Source of the DNA: Allobosea lathyri
Lineage (GTDB): Bacteria > Pseudomonadota > Alphaproteobacteria > Rhizobiales > Beijerinckiaceae
Direction of reading: 5' to 3'
NCBI RefSeq assembly: GCF_900108245.1
Contig: NZ_FNUY01000003.1
Span: forward strand, 1-64,000
Length of the DNA stretch: 64,000 nucleotides
Shown here: piece after piece, positions 54,302 through 62,345 of the stretch
Numbering within the stretch: the stretch's first letter is position 1
How the letters are laid out: every line of letters begins with the position of its first letter
Program-made: the position numbers and the translations under genes
Notes under the pieces: generated by a model
Databases searched by the model: none
Told to the model about the DNA's origin: nothing
What the model saw: the letters and a program-made list of their open reading frames with translations, nothing else

Positions 54302-55168
54302 ATGTCCAGATCGAGTCTCATGCCAGTGCAGCCAGCCGTCACCGATGTCACGCTGACGCGCGACGATATGGGCTTCATCGCCAAGCTCGTCTACGAGCAG
54401 GCCGGCATCGTCATCCGCGAGCACAAGGAAGCGATGACGCGCGGCCGGCTGGCGCGCCGCGTCAAGGCGCTCGGGCTCGGCTCCGTCGCCGAATACTGCG
54501 CCTTCCTGAAGACGCCGGCCGCGCAGGATGAACTGCCCGAGCTGATCAATGCGGTGACCACGAACCACACCGCCTTCTTCCGCGAGCGGCACCATTTCGA
54601 CCATCTGCGCAAGGATGTGCTGCCGAAGCTGGTGCAGGAGCGCAGCAACCGGCGCGGGCGCATCCGGATCTGGTCCTCGGCCTGCTCATCGGGCGAGGAG
54701 CCCTATACAATCGCCGCCTCCTGCCGCGACGTGCTGGGCTCGCGCAGCGATCTCGATTTCCGCATCCTCGCGACCGATATCGACACCGATATCCTGGTGC
54801 GGGCCGAAGCGGGCATCTATCCCGCCGAATTGTTCGAGCGCTTGCCGCCCGATGTGAAGCCCATGCTGAAGTTCGACGGCGCGCCCGGCCGGACCGAGGT
54901 GCGCATCAGTGACGATCTACGCCGGCTGATCGCGTTCAAGCGGCTCAACCTGATCGAGACCTGGCCGATGCGCGGGCCGTTCGACGTGATCTTCTGCCGC
55001 AACGTCTTCATCTATTTCGACACGCAGACGAAGGCCTCGATCCTCGATCGCTTCGTGGCGCTGCTGGCGCCCGGCGGGTTTCTTTATCTCGGACATTCTG
55101 AATCGCTTCCGCAGCCGCATCCGCAGCTGCGCCTGATCGGCCGCACCATCTACGAGAGAATTCCATGA
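54302..55168 (+). CDS. cheR: Chemotaxis protein methyltransferase CheR
   Basis: 288 residues. An N-terminal helical domain (FIAKLVYEQAGIVIREHKEA) precedes the SAM-binding domain with IRIWSSACSSGEEPYTIA and FDVIFCRNVFIYFD. It methylates receptor glutamates for adaptation. Its stop overlaps the cheD start by 4 bp. The receptor encoded just upstream carries a candidate CheR-docking tail. Confidence 0.96.
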   Translation: MSRSSLMPVQPAVTDVTLTRDDMGFIAKLVYEQAGIVIREHKEAMTRGRLARRVKALGLGSVAEYCAFLKTPAAQDELPELINAVTTNHTAFFRERHHFDHLRKDVLPKLVQERSNRRGRIRIWSSACSSGEEPYTIAASCRDVLGSRSDLDFRILATDIDTDILVRAEAGIYPAELFERLPPDVKPMLKFDGAPGRTEVRISDDLRRLIAFKRLNLIETWPMRGPFDVIFCRNVFIYFDTQTKASILDRFVALLAPGGFLYLGHSESLPQPHPQLRLIGRTIYERIP

Positions 55169-55758
55169 GTGTCGTCCGGTCGTCCCGCCGCTATTTCGAC
55201 CCCCGATTCGAGGCGACCATCATCACGGTTGCGCCGGGCGAGCATGAGATCACCTCGGCCAAGGACGAGATCGTCGCGACGGTGCTCGGCTCCTGCATCT
55301 CGGTATGCATGCGCGATCCCCAGGCCGGGGTCGGCGGCCTCAACCATTTCCTGCTGCCGAAGAACAACGGCGGCTCGGACGCCCATGCCGGCGAGCGCTA
55401 TGGCGACACGGCGATGGAGGTGCTGATCAACGGCCTGCTCAAGCGTGGCGCCAGACGCAACCAGTTCGAGGCCAAGGTCTTCGGCGGGGCGCGCGTTCTC
55501 TCGGGCGCGACGATGCTGGCGATCGGCGACGGCAACATCGCCTTCGTCACCGAATTCCTCGAACGCGAGGGCATTCCGGTGGTCTCGAAGGATGTCGGGG
55601 GCACGCGCTCGCGGCGAATCCACTACCAGCCCTCGACGGGGCGCGCCTGGGTGCAGCATGTCCAGCCCAGCGTGCGCAGCAGCGAGCACCAGCAGGAAAT
55701 CGCCTATCTCAACCGCCTCAAGACGCAGCCGGTGGCCGGTGAAGTCGAAATCTGGTGA
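55165..55758 (+). CDS. cheD: Chemoreceptor glutamine deamidase CheD
   Basis: 197 residues. The catalytic Cys is in TVLGSCISVCMRD and the His in GLNHFLLPK; KVFGGARVLSGATMLAIG follows. It deamidates receptor glutamines to glutamates that CheR can methylate. It overlaps both neighbours (ATGA with cheR; its stop shares the A of the cheB start), pointing to one translationally coupled unit. Confidence 0.95.
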   Translation: MSVVRSSRRYFDPRFEATIITVAPGEHEITSAKDEIVATVLGSCISVCMRDPQAGVGGLNHFLLPKNNGGSDAHAGERYGDTAMEVLINGLLKRGARRNQFEAKVFGGARVLSGATMLAIGDGNIAFVTEFLEREGIPVVSKDVGGTRSRRIHYQPSTGRAWVQHVQPSVRSSEHQQEIAYLNRLKTQPVAGEVEIW

Positions 55759-56846
55759 TGAGCATGCTGTCCTCTTCCTCCGCACCCGTGAAAGTCCTCG
55801 TCGTCGACGATTCCATCCTGATGCAGAAGCTGATGACGCAGATCATCGACTCCGCGCCGGGCTTCAAGGTCATCGGCGTCGCCGGCAGCGCCGAGGAGGG
55901 TTGGGACGCGATCCAGGAATTGCGCCCCGATGTGGTGACGCTCGACCTGGAACTGCCGGGCCGGCACGGCCTGAAGCTGCTGGCGCGGGTGCTGAAGCAG
56001 GACCCGCTGCCGGTGCTGATCGTCTCGGCCTTTGGCGGTCCCGGCGCCGACAACACGATCCAGGCGCTCGAACTCGGCGCGATCGATTTCATCGAGAAGC
56101 CCGACGGCACGACGCATACGCTCGAAGGCTTCATGAAGCATCTCGTGGCGGCGCTGCAGCGGGCCTCGGCCAGCCGGCGCATGTTCGCGGCGCGGCGCGA
56201 GGACGCGCCGGTGCGTCCTGCCGCCATGCGCGAGGCTTCGCGAGCGGGCGGGCGGACCTCGCTCATCGCCATCGGGGCCTCGACCGGTGGCGTTCCCGCC
56301 GTGCAGGTGGTGATGCGCGACCTCGCGCATCTGCGCATCCCGATCGTCGTGGTGCAGCATATGCCGCCGGGCTACACCGCGAAGTTCGCGGCGCGGCTGG
56401 CGGCTGCGACCGGGCTCGATGTGCGCGAGGCCGCCGAAGGCGACCGGCTGAAGCCCGGCATGGCCGTGGTCGCGCCTGGCGGGCCGCGCCATCTCGAGAT
56501 CGAGGAGCGCCGTGGCGAACTCGTCTGCGCGCTCAGGGAGGGTCCGCTGGTGAGCGGCCATTCGCCCTCGGTCGACGTGATGTTCCATTCCGTGGCGCGC
56601 AGCCTCGGCTCGCATGCGGTCGGCGTCCTGCTGACCGGCATGGGCCGCGACGGCGCTGAGGGTTTGTTAGCTATGCGTAAAGCTGGCGCCGAGACGTTAA
56701 TCCAAAGTGGGGAAACCTGCGTGGTAAACGGGATGCCGAAAGCGGCCTTCGAGATCGGAGCCGTCGACAGGGTTGTCGCGCTCGACCAGATCGGCGCTGC
56801 GGTGAGCCACCTGATCGGCGAGCGCCCCAATCTGCGCACCGCGTAA
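55758..56846 (+). CDS. cheB: Chemotaxis response regulator methylesterase CheB
   Basis: 362 residues. The receiver domain has VLVVDDSILMQKLM and phosphoacceptor Asp63 in VVTLDLELPGRHG. After a linker, the methylesterase domain has the triad: Ser in IAIGASTGGVPAV, His in VVVQHMPPGYTAKF and Asp in LTGMGRDGAEGL. It removes methyl groups from receptors when phosphorylated by CheA. A GTG one codon upstream is an alternative start. Confidence 0.96.
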   Translation: MSMLSSSSAPVKVLVVDDSILMQKLMTQIIDSAPGFKVIGVAGSAEEGWDAIQELRPDVVTLDLELPGRHGLKLLARVLKQDPLPVLIVSAFGGPGADNTIQALELGAIDFIEKPDGTTHTLEGFMKHLVAALQRASASRRMFAARREDAPVRPAAMREASRAGGRTSLIAIGASTGGVPAVQVVMRDLAHLRIPIVVVQHMPPGYTAKFAARLAAATGLDVREAAEGDRLKPGMAVVAPGGPRHLEIEERRGELVCALREGPLVSGHSPSVDVMFHSVARSLGSHAVGVLLTGMGRDGAEGLLAMRKAGAETLIQSGETCVVNGMPKAAFEIGAVDRVVALDQIGAAVSHLIGERPNLRTA

Positions 56847-56856
56847 GGAGAACGTG

Positions 56857-57240
56857 ATGAAAGCGAGAAGCGACTACCGGATCCTCGTGGTCGACGATCA
56901 GAAGAGCATGCGCGGTCTCGCGACCTACTTCCTGAAGCAGATCGAGTTCCAGGACATCGACGAGGCCGAGAACGCCCGCGAAGCCCTGATGAAGATGCAG
57001 ACCAAGCGCTATGATCTGCTGCTGCTCGACTGGAACATGGACGGCATGAGCGGCATCGACCTGCTGCGCGCGATCCGCTCGGTGCCCGAGCTGAACCAGA
57101 TCAAGATCATCATGGCGACCTCCGAGCGTTCGGTCGACAAGATGGACGAGGCCACGACCAATGGCGCCGACCATTATGTCGTGAAGCCCTATGAGCTGCG
57201 CGACCTCGAAGTGCGGGTGAAGAAGGTCCTGGCCTGCTGA
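56857..57240 (+). CDS. cheY: Chemotaxis response regulator CheY (second copy)
   Basis: 127-residue receiver. ILVVDDQKSMRGLATYFLKQ, LLLDWNMDGMSGIDLL (phosphoacceptor), MATSERSV and VVKPYELRDLEVRVKKVL contain all switch residues. TAAGGAG lies 8-9 nt upstream. Last gene of the cluster. Two CheY proteins plus an atypical receiver suggest one motor-binding output and others acting as phosphate sinks, as known in rhizobia (inference). Confidence 0.94.
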   Translation: MKARSDYRILVVDDQKSMRGLATYFLKQIEFQDIDEAENAREALMKMQTKRYDLLLLDWNMDGMSGIDLLRAIRSVPELNQIKIIMATSERSVDKMDEATTNGADHYVVKPYELRDLEVRVKKVLAC

Positions 57241-57270
57241 CTGGCCTGCTGAAGAGTGTCGGGAGACTCC

Positions 57271-57396
57271 AGTCCTCATCCTGAGGAGCGCTCGTAGAGC
57301 GCATCTCGAAGGATGCTCCAGATGTCGCTAGAGCCTCCTGAATCATCCTTCGAGACGCCATTCCCCGGGGGAATGGCGTCTCGAAGGATGAGGGCT
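57271..57396. repeat. Family A palindromic repeat, copy 6
   Basis: AGTCCTCATCCTGAGGAGC at the left; the right arm is altered, reading GGCGTCTCGAAGGATGAGGGCT in two parts. It lies just past the che cluster, where it may form a transcript end. The 300-bp gap 57241-57542 holds no gene. Confidence 0.78.
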
Positions 57397-57542
57397 TAGA
57401 GAATGTCGGAGCCTTAGTTGCGGCAAGCCCTCGTCTCGTTCGACCCGCTCACGACATCTTGACGCCTGAACACATCCATCCCGCCGTTCTCGACGTAATA
57501 TCCTCGGAAGCGCCGATGAGTCCGGTTGCAGGGGAGATCGCC

Positions 57543-58112
57543 ATGCCGCTGTCGCGTCGAAATCTGCTTGGGCTGGCCGGTGGCATCGGCGCGGTGGCCG
57601 CCTTTAGCCGTTCGGCCGTCGCGCAGAGCGCACCGAACGCCTACAGCTTTTCCTTCCAGCGGGCCGGCGGCGATGCGATGGCGCTGGCCGATTATCGGGG
57701 CCGGCCGATCCTGATCGTCAACACGGCGACGAATTGCGGCTTTGCCGGGCAGTTCGGCACGCTGGAGCAGCTCTGGCACCGTTATGCCAGTCGGGGCCTG
57801 ATGCTCATCGCCGTGCCCAGCAATGATTTCGGCGGGCAGGAGCCGCTGGACGGCGCTGCGATCGCCGAAGCTGCGCGCCAGAGCCATGGCGCGACCTATG
57901 CCTTCGCCGAGAAGACGAAAGTGCGCGGTCCGGAGGCGCATCCGTTCTATCGCTGGGCCGCGGCCCAGCGCCCGGGCGAAACACCGAGCTGGAACTTCCA
58001 CAAATATCTGGTTGGCCGCGACGGCGAGCTGATCGGCGGCTATTCGACAGCCACGGATCCGATCGGCCCGCAGCTCGTGCGCGCGATCGGGCAGGAGCTG
58101 CGGGCGGGTTGA
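57543..58112 (+). CDS. Tat-exported glutathione peroxidase-like protein
   Basis: 189 residues. PLSRRNLLGLAGGIGAVAAF is a twin-arginine signal, so the enzyme is periplasmic. The thioredoxin-fold core has the peroxidatic Cys in VNTATNCGFAGQFGTLEQL, the Gln region SNDFGGQEP and the Trp/Asn block WNFHKYLVGRDG. It reduces peroxides, probably with thioredoxin-like donors rather than glutathione. GGGGAGATCG precedes the start at 57543. Not part of an evident operon. Confidence 0.9.
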   Translation: MPLSRRNLLGLAGGIGAVAAFSRSAVAQSAPNAYSFSFQRAGGDAMALADYRGRPILIVNTATNCGFAGQFGTLEQLWHRYASRGLMLIAVPSNDFGGQEPLDGAAIAEAARQSHGATYAFAEKTKVRGPEAHPFYRWAAAQRPGETPSWNFHKYLVGRDGELIGGYSTATDPIGPQLVRAIGQELRAG

Positions 58113-58139
58113 GCCTGCCGTATTGGCCTGAGAAACACA

Positions 58140-58287
58140 CCGTCATTCCGGGGCGGCCCGCAGGGTCGAGCCCGGAACCCAGAGCCGCCGCCGGTTCAGC
58201 ACGGAGCGGGCCGCTTACGGCTTCGCCTGCTGAAACCTGAGGTTATGGGTTCCGGGCTCTTCGCTTCGCGCAGCCCCGGAATGACGG
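58140..58287. repeat. Family B-like palindromic repeat (variant)
   Basis: CCGTCATTCCGGGGC at the left and GCCCCGGAATGACGG at the right, with paired GGGTTCCGGGCTC / GAGCCCGGAACCC inside. The centre differs from standard B copies, so it may be a separate subfamily. Confidence 0.75.
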
Positions 58288-58333
58288 TGCGTTTCCGAGC
58301 AAAATTGACGCGGTGGCAGACGTTTGAGAATTC

Positions 58334-58454
58334 AGCCCTCATCCTGAGGAGCCGCGAAGCGGCGTCTCGAAGGATGCTCCAGCGGGTTCCGGAGCCTCCT
58401 GAAGCATCCTTCGAGACGCCATTCCCCTGGGAATGGCTCCTCAGGATGAGGGCT
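58334..58454. repeat. Family A palindromic repeat, copy 7
   Basis: AGCCCTCATCCTGAGGAGC to GCTCCTCAGGATGAGGGCT, preceded by GAATTC as at 9526. With the B-like element it fills the 382-bp gap 58113-58494, in which no gene is seen. Confidence 0.85.
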
Positions 58455-58494
58455 GAGGGAGTTTTTCAAAGCGACTTTGAGAGCTCGGCTCCCG

Positions 58495-59040
58495 TCAGGT
58501 CTTCGGCTTCGTCGCCGGCCTGAATGCGACCAGCACCGCCGGGTCGGTTTCCAGATACGGCCCTTCGATCAGGTCGATGCAATAGGGTATCGCCGGCATG
58601 ACCGCGTCCAGGCATTCGGCGATGGCGCGGGGGCGGCCGGGCAGGTTGACGATCAGCGCCTTGCCGCGAATGCCGGCCGTCTGGCGCGAGAGGATCGCGG
58701 TCGGGACCTTGGTCAGGCTGACCTGGCGCATCAATTCGCCGAAGCCGGGCATCGGCTTTTCCACGACATCCTCGGTCGCTTCAGGCGTCACGTCGCGCGG
58801 TGCCGGCCCGGTGCCGCCGGTGGTGACGATCAGGCAGCAGCCCTCTCGATCGGCAAGCTCGACCAGCGTGTCGGCGATGATTTTGCGGTCGTCCGGGATC
58901 ACGCGGATGACAGGGTGCCAGAGCGAGGCCAGCACCTTGTCGAGATAGTCCCGGATCGCGGGCCCGCCCTCATCGGCATAGATGCCGGCGGAGGCGCGGT
59001 CCGACACGGTGACGATTCCGATCCTGATATCCGTGCTCAT
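58495..59040 (-). CDS. mog: Molybdopterin adenylyltransferase (MogA-like)
   Basis: 181 residues. IRIGIVTVSDRASAGIYADE opens the MoCF fold; CLIVTTGGTGPAPRDVTPEAT is the conserved nucleotide-binding block and IVNLPGRPRAIAECL the C-terminal motif. It adenylylates molybdopterin before Mo insertion. The start at 59040 (MSTDIRIG) is preferred over the longer frame. It lies 83 bp downstream of the FemAB-like gene on the same strand. Confidence 0.93.
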   Translation of the reverse strand: MSTDIRIGIVTVSDRASAGIYADEGGPAIRDYLDKVLASLWHPVIRVIPDDRKIIADTLVELADREGCCLIVTTGGTGPAPRDVTPEATEDVVEKPMPGFGELMRQVSLTKVPTAILSRQTAGIRGKALIVNLPGRPRAIAECLDAVMPAIPYCIDLIEGPYLETDPAVLVAFRPATKPKT

Positions 59041-59123
59041 GCCGCAGCCTCGATGCTTTCCGAAAAAAACGTGGCGCAGATGTGCCGGATGACTGGGGTG
59101 GACGCCACCGAAATCCGACGAGC

Positions 59124-60254
59124 TCAGCCTTTGCGGCGGTCGCGCAGGCGGCGCAGCCATTGCCGGGCGCGCGCGGCCATCTGCGCCGGGCCGGGCCGGG
59201 CGCTGCCGAGGCCGATGATCGCATTGGCCATCGTCCGGCGCTCGCCCCAGACATAGGTTCCGGCATCGACGCCATCGCCGGCGCCACTGTCGAAAAAGGT
59301 GGCGGGCGTTCCCGCAAAATCGGCCTGGATCATCGCCACGGTCAGCGCGCGGCCGGGCGAATAACGGCTTTGCGTCTCGTCATAGGCGATCTTGAGGAAA
59401 TGGCGGGTGCCGGCGCTCTCGATCAGCAGCCCCATGGCGATCGGCTGCTCGTCGAGCAGCAGCGCATCAACCTGAAGCGCATCCTCCCTGGCAAAGCGCA
59501 TGACGAGTTCGCGGAAATAGGCGGCGTCCGCAGGCAGGCAGGCGATCGCGGTGCCTTCCTTGCCCTTCCAGCCGGCGGCTTCGAGATTCAGGAAGGTTTC
59601 GAGCGCGTCGCGGGCCGCATCGCCGCGCCTGCGCCGCAAGGTGACCGCGCCATTGCGGGCGATGGCGCGGAACTGCTGCATGCGCTTCTTGTAGCTGGAG
59701 CCGAGCGCGCGTCGGAGATAGCGCTCGGTGTCGTCGCCGGGTTGCGCCAGCATCACCGGACGCGCCCAGGTCTCGTAGGTTCGCAGCCGGCTTGCGGTGA
59801 CGCGGCAGGCTTCCGCGAGGGTGGTGAAGCCGGCGCCCTCGATGGGGAGAAGCGGCAGGGCCAGCGTCTTGGGCAGGTCTCCGGAGGCCAGCAGATAGCG
59901 CAGCATCGCCTGCGCGACATCATCGGCATGGTCCCGGTCCAGCACCGGAATGGACGAGACCTCGTAGAGCGGCAGCAGAGGCGATACGAGAACCGCCGCA
60001 AAGCCGCTGCGCCAGTCGCGCTGCCGGCGCAGCACCCAGACCCCGATCAGCCGTTCCGAGCCGAGTGCCTCGCTGAGCCAGGCCGTGAGAATAACGATCT
60101 CGGCTTCCGGCACCAGCAGCATGGCGGCCGCGACAGCAGCAGGCGCCATATGCGGGTTGGGCTCCAGCGCATGGCGGGCGAGCTCGGCGAAGGCCGGGCC
60201 GAGCGCCACGTAGTCGGCGGGGCGGGCGCGCCTGACGACGATGCCGGCGTTCAA
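59124..60254 (-). CDS. GNAT/FemAB-like acyltransferase (BioF2/CelD-type)
   Basis: 376 residues. The C-terminal half resembles the acetyltransferase_6 (FemAB-like) domain: GSSYKKRMQQFRAIARNG, LNLEAAGWKGKEGTAIACLP and FLKIAYDETQSRYSPGRALTVAMI. This fold transfers acyl or aminoacyl groups, often in polysaccharide or lipid pathways. Its ATG overlaps the stop of the FlhB-like gene by 4 bp, so it is translationally coupled to a flagellar-type operon. A role in flagellin or surface modification is speculation. Confidence 0.8.
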   Translation of the reverse strand: MNAGIVVRRARPADYVALGPAFAELARHALEPNPHMAPAAVAAAMLLVPEAEIVILTAWLSEALGSERLIGVWVLRRQRDWRSGFAAVLVSPLLPLYEVSSIPVLDRDHADDVAQAMLRYLLASGDLPKTLALPLLPIEGAGFTTLAEACRVTASRLRTYETWARPVMLAQPGDDTERYLRRALGSSYKKRMQQFRAIARNGAVTLRRRRGDAARDALETFLNLEAAGWKGKEGTAIACLPADAAYFRELVMRFAREDALQVDALLLDEQPIAMGLLIESAGTRHFLKIAYDETQSRYSPGRALTVAMIQADFAGTPATFFDSGAGDGVDAGTYVWGERRTMANAIIGLGSARPGPAQMAARARQWLRRLRDRRKG

Positions 60255-60556
60255 GGCGTTTTGCCGTCCCGATGACCCTCGCGCGGACCGCGACGCAGTT
60301 CGCCGCGCAGCGACAGCACGAAGGCGATGACCTGCGCGGCGGCGCGGTAAAGCTCCTCCGGGATCTGGTCGTCCAGCTCGACCGCCGAAAGCGCTTGCGC
60401 CAGCACGGCGTTCTGCTCGATGGCGACATCATGTTCGCGGCCTGTGTCGATGATGCGCTGCGCCAGTTCGCCCCGGCCCTTGGCCGTGACGCGCGGCGCG
60501 CCGTGCCCGTCATATTCGAGCGCGATGGCGATCTGACGGGGCAGGGGCGTCGTCAT
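60251..60556 (-). CDS. FlhB C-terminal-like protein (export-switch homologue)
   Basis: 101 residues equivalent to the cytoplasmic C-terminal domain of FlhB/YscU: RQIAIALEYDGHGAPRVTAKG, REHDVAIEQNAVLAQALSAV and QIPEELYRAAAQVIAFVLSL. It lacks the transmembrane half and the self-cleaving NPTH motif. Such proteins (sometimes called FlhX) can partly replace FlhB's C-terminal domain in flagellar export. It overlaps fliK upstream and the FemAB-like gene downstream by 4 bp each. Confidence 0.9.
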   Translation of the reverse strand: MTTPLPRQIAIALEYDGHGAPRVTAKGRGELAQRIIDTGREHDVAIEQNAVLAQALSAVELDDQIPEELYRAAAQVIAFVLSLRGELRRGPREGHRDGKTP

Positions 60557-62172
60557 GAGAGGCGGTCCAGGAACTGGCCGGCGGTGGGCTGGGCCACGCG
60601 CGGCTGGCCGGTGTGGATATCGATGACGCCCTTGTCGAATTCGGCATCGACCAGCGCGGCTTCCAGACCAGGGCTGGCGCCGCGCAGCATGCGGCTCGTT
60701 TCCTCCCGCTCGGCCCAGAGCGTGACGCCGACGCTGCGGCCCTGCAGCGTCACCACACCCTGAAGCGGCCCCATCGGCTCGACATCCAGCGCGAAGCGAA
60801 TGCGCCAGAGCGGCGGCGTCACGCCATTGGCGTCGCGCCGGGGCGGTTCCTTCTCGATCTGCAGCGGCAGGACCGCGGAGCCCTGATGAAAGGCAAGCGG
60901 GATCTCGGTGAGCCAGCGCTGGTTCTGCGCCTGATCGGCGCGAGCGCCCTCCAGCGGCAGCGAGGCATATTGCCCGAGCTTGATCCGGTCGAGGGCCGCA
61001 TCGGTCTGGTCCAGCAAGGTCTCGGCGATGGCGAGGGGCTTTTCGCCCGCCGACAGGCTCGGCTCGGCGATGTTCTGGGGCGCGAGCGGTCCGTCGCGGC
61101 GCGGCGGGGCAGGGCGGCTCTGCTGCTCCGGCCCGGTCATCGGCTGCTCAAGCCTCGCCAATTGCTCGCGCGCGGCCTGCTGGGCTCTCTCGACCGGTCC
61201 GGAATTGGCGGCCGAGGGGCGCATGGACAGGGCGTCGATCAGGGGAACGAGACTCTCGCGCAGGGCCAGCAGGCTCGCCTTGAGATCGCCGCGTGGCGGG
61301 GGTGCTTGGCCGCTGGCCTGCCGCGCCTCCAGGAACAGGCCGGAGCCCTGCACGGCTTCCTTAAGCACCTGCGCCGTCAGGGGCTTGCGCTCGACCGGGA
61401 TGGGCTGAACCAGAACCCGGTCGATCGCGGCGAGCAGGGGTTTCGGCAAGACGAGCGCGATCGAGCCCTCGGCCAGGCCGCGCAGATTGGCGAGAAGCGG
61501 GGCGAGGCTGTCCTGCCGCGCCAGCGCCGCGCCGAGCAGCGGACCGACGACGGAGCGAGGCGTGGCGACAGGCGCTTCAGCTGCGACGGTCTCGGCTGGC
61601 TGCGAGGCTGGGAGCGGTTGCGAGACGGATGGCCGTTGCGGAGCGGTGAGTGCCGGGGCGGGGCTGGTGGTGGCCGGTATCGGCGCGGAAGCGCCTGGTG
61701 TTGTCGCAAGCGGAGGGGCAGACGGATCGAGGGACAGGTTCGCCCGTTGCAGCGCGGCGAGTACCGTTGCGGGGCTGGTGGTGACTGGAGTCGGCGCGGT
61801 AGCGCCTGGCGTTGTCGCAAGCGAGGCGGCGGGCGGATCCGTGGGCAGGGTCTGTCGTGGCGGTTGGGCGGTCGCGGGAGGGCGGATTTCGAGAAGCGTG
61901 GCCTTCAGGCCGGCTTGCGGCTCTTCAGTGGCGTCGATCCGCAGGACCAGCGTGGCGCCGGGCTGGAGCGTCGCCTGTTTCGCCTCGGGGCCGGCGAGCA
62001 CGAGCGAAATCCGGGTATTGTCGACCAGCGCAATCGCTGTGCCGTCGCCGGCGAGCGAGAGCAGGCGCGCCTCGACCGTCTTGCCGACAGCCAGCTCCGA
62101 CGCCGGCGCGAGCGCCTGCAGCAGGGTGGCCAAATTCTGGCTCTGGATGAGCGCGGCGAGGTTCATTGGCAT
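60553..62172 (-). CDS. fliK: Flagellar hook-length control protein FliK-like
   Basis: 539 residues. MNLAALIQSQNLATLLQALAP begins a conserved N-terminal part. A long Pro/Ala/Thr-rich linker (about 95-210) carries two near-copies of ATTPGA.AP.P.TTSPA with a 111-bp period. The C-terminal FliK domain reads WLTEIPLAFHQGSAVLPLQI, then WRIRFALDVEPMGPLQGVVT. FliK measures the hook and triggers the FlhB specificity switch; here it is paired with an FlhB-like protein. Start at 62172 or 62166. Confidence 0.87.
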   Translation of the reverse strand: MPMNLAALIQSQNLATLLQALAPASELAVGKTVEARLLSLAGDGTAIALVDNTRISLVLAGPEAKQATLQPGATLVLRIDATEEPQAGLKATLLEIRPPATAQPPRQTLPTDPPAASLATTPGATAPTPVTTSPATVLAALQRANLSLDPSAPPLATTPGASAPIPATTSPAPALTAPQRPSVSQPLPASQPAETVAAEAPVATPRSVVGPLLGAALARQDSLAPLLANLRGLAEGSIALVLPKPLLAAIDRVLVQPIPVERKPLTAQVLKEAVQGSGLFLEARQASGQAPPPRGDLKASLLALRESLVPLIDALSMRPSAANSGPVERAQQAAREQLARLEQPMTGPEQQSRPAPPRRDGPLAPQNIAEPSLSAGEKPLAIAETLLDQTDAALDRIKLGQYASLPLEGARADQAQNQRWLTEIPLAFHQGSAVLPLQIEKEPPRRDANGVTPPLWRIRFALDVEPMGPLQGVVTLQGRSVGVTLWAEREETSRMLRGASPGLEAALVDAEFDKGVIDIHTGQPRVAQPTAGQFLDRLS

Positions 62173-62345
62173 TGGCCGTGAGCGTGACGCTTAAACCCTG
62201 ACATGAAAGTTTAAGCATTTCCTTGCGTTGGGAGTGCCGGGGCTGAGGAGCGGCGCAGCCCGCAGGGGCGTGCTGCGCAAGTGGTGCTGGCGCCTGCCGC
62301 CCCGCTGGGGCAGGCTCGGAAGCCTGACGCGATGGAGTGCTAGCT

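Noticed and set aside
6310..58454. CRISPR array
   Set aside because: The repeats are long, palindromic and dispersed singly between genes; there is no regular short direct repeat with unique spacers and no cas gene.
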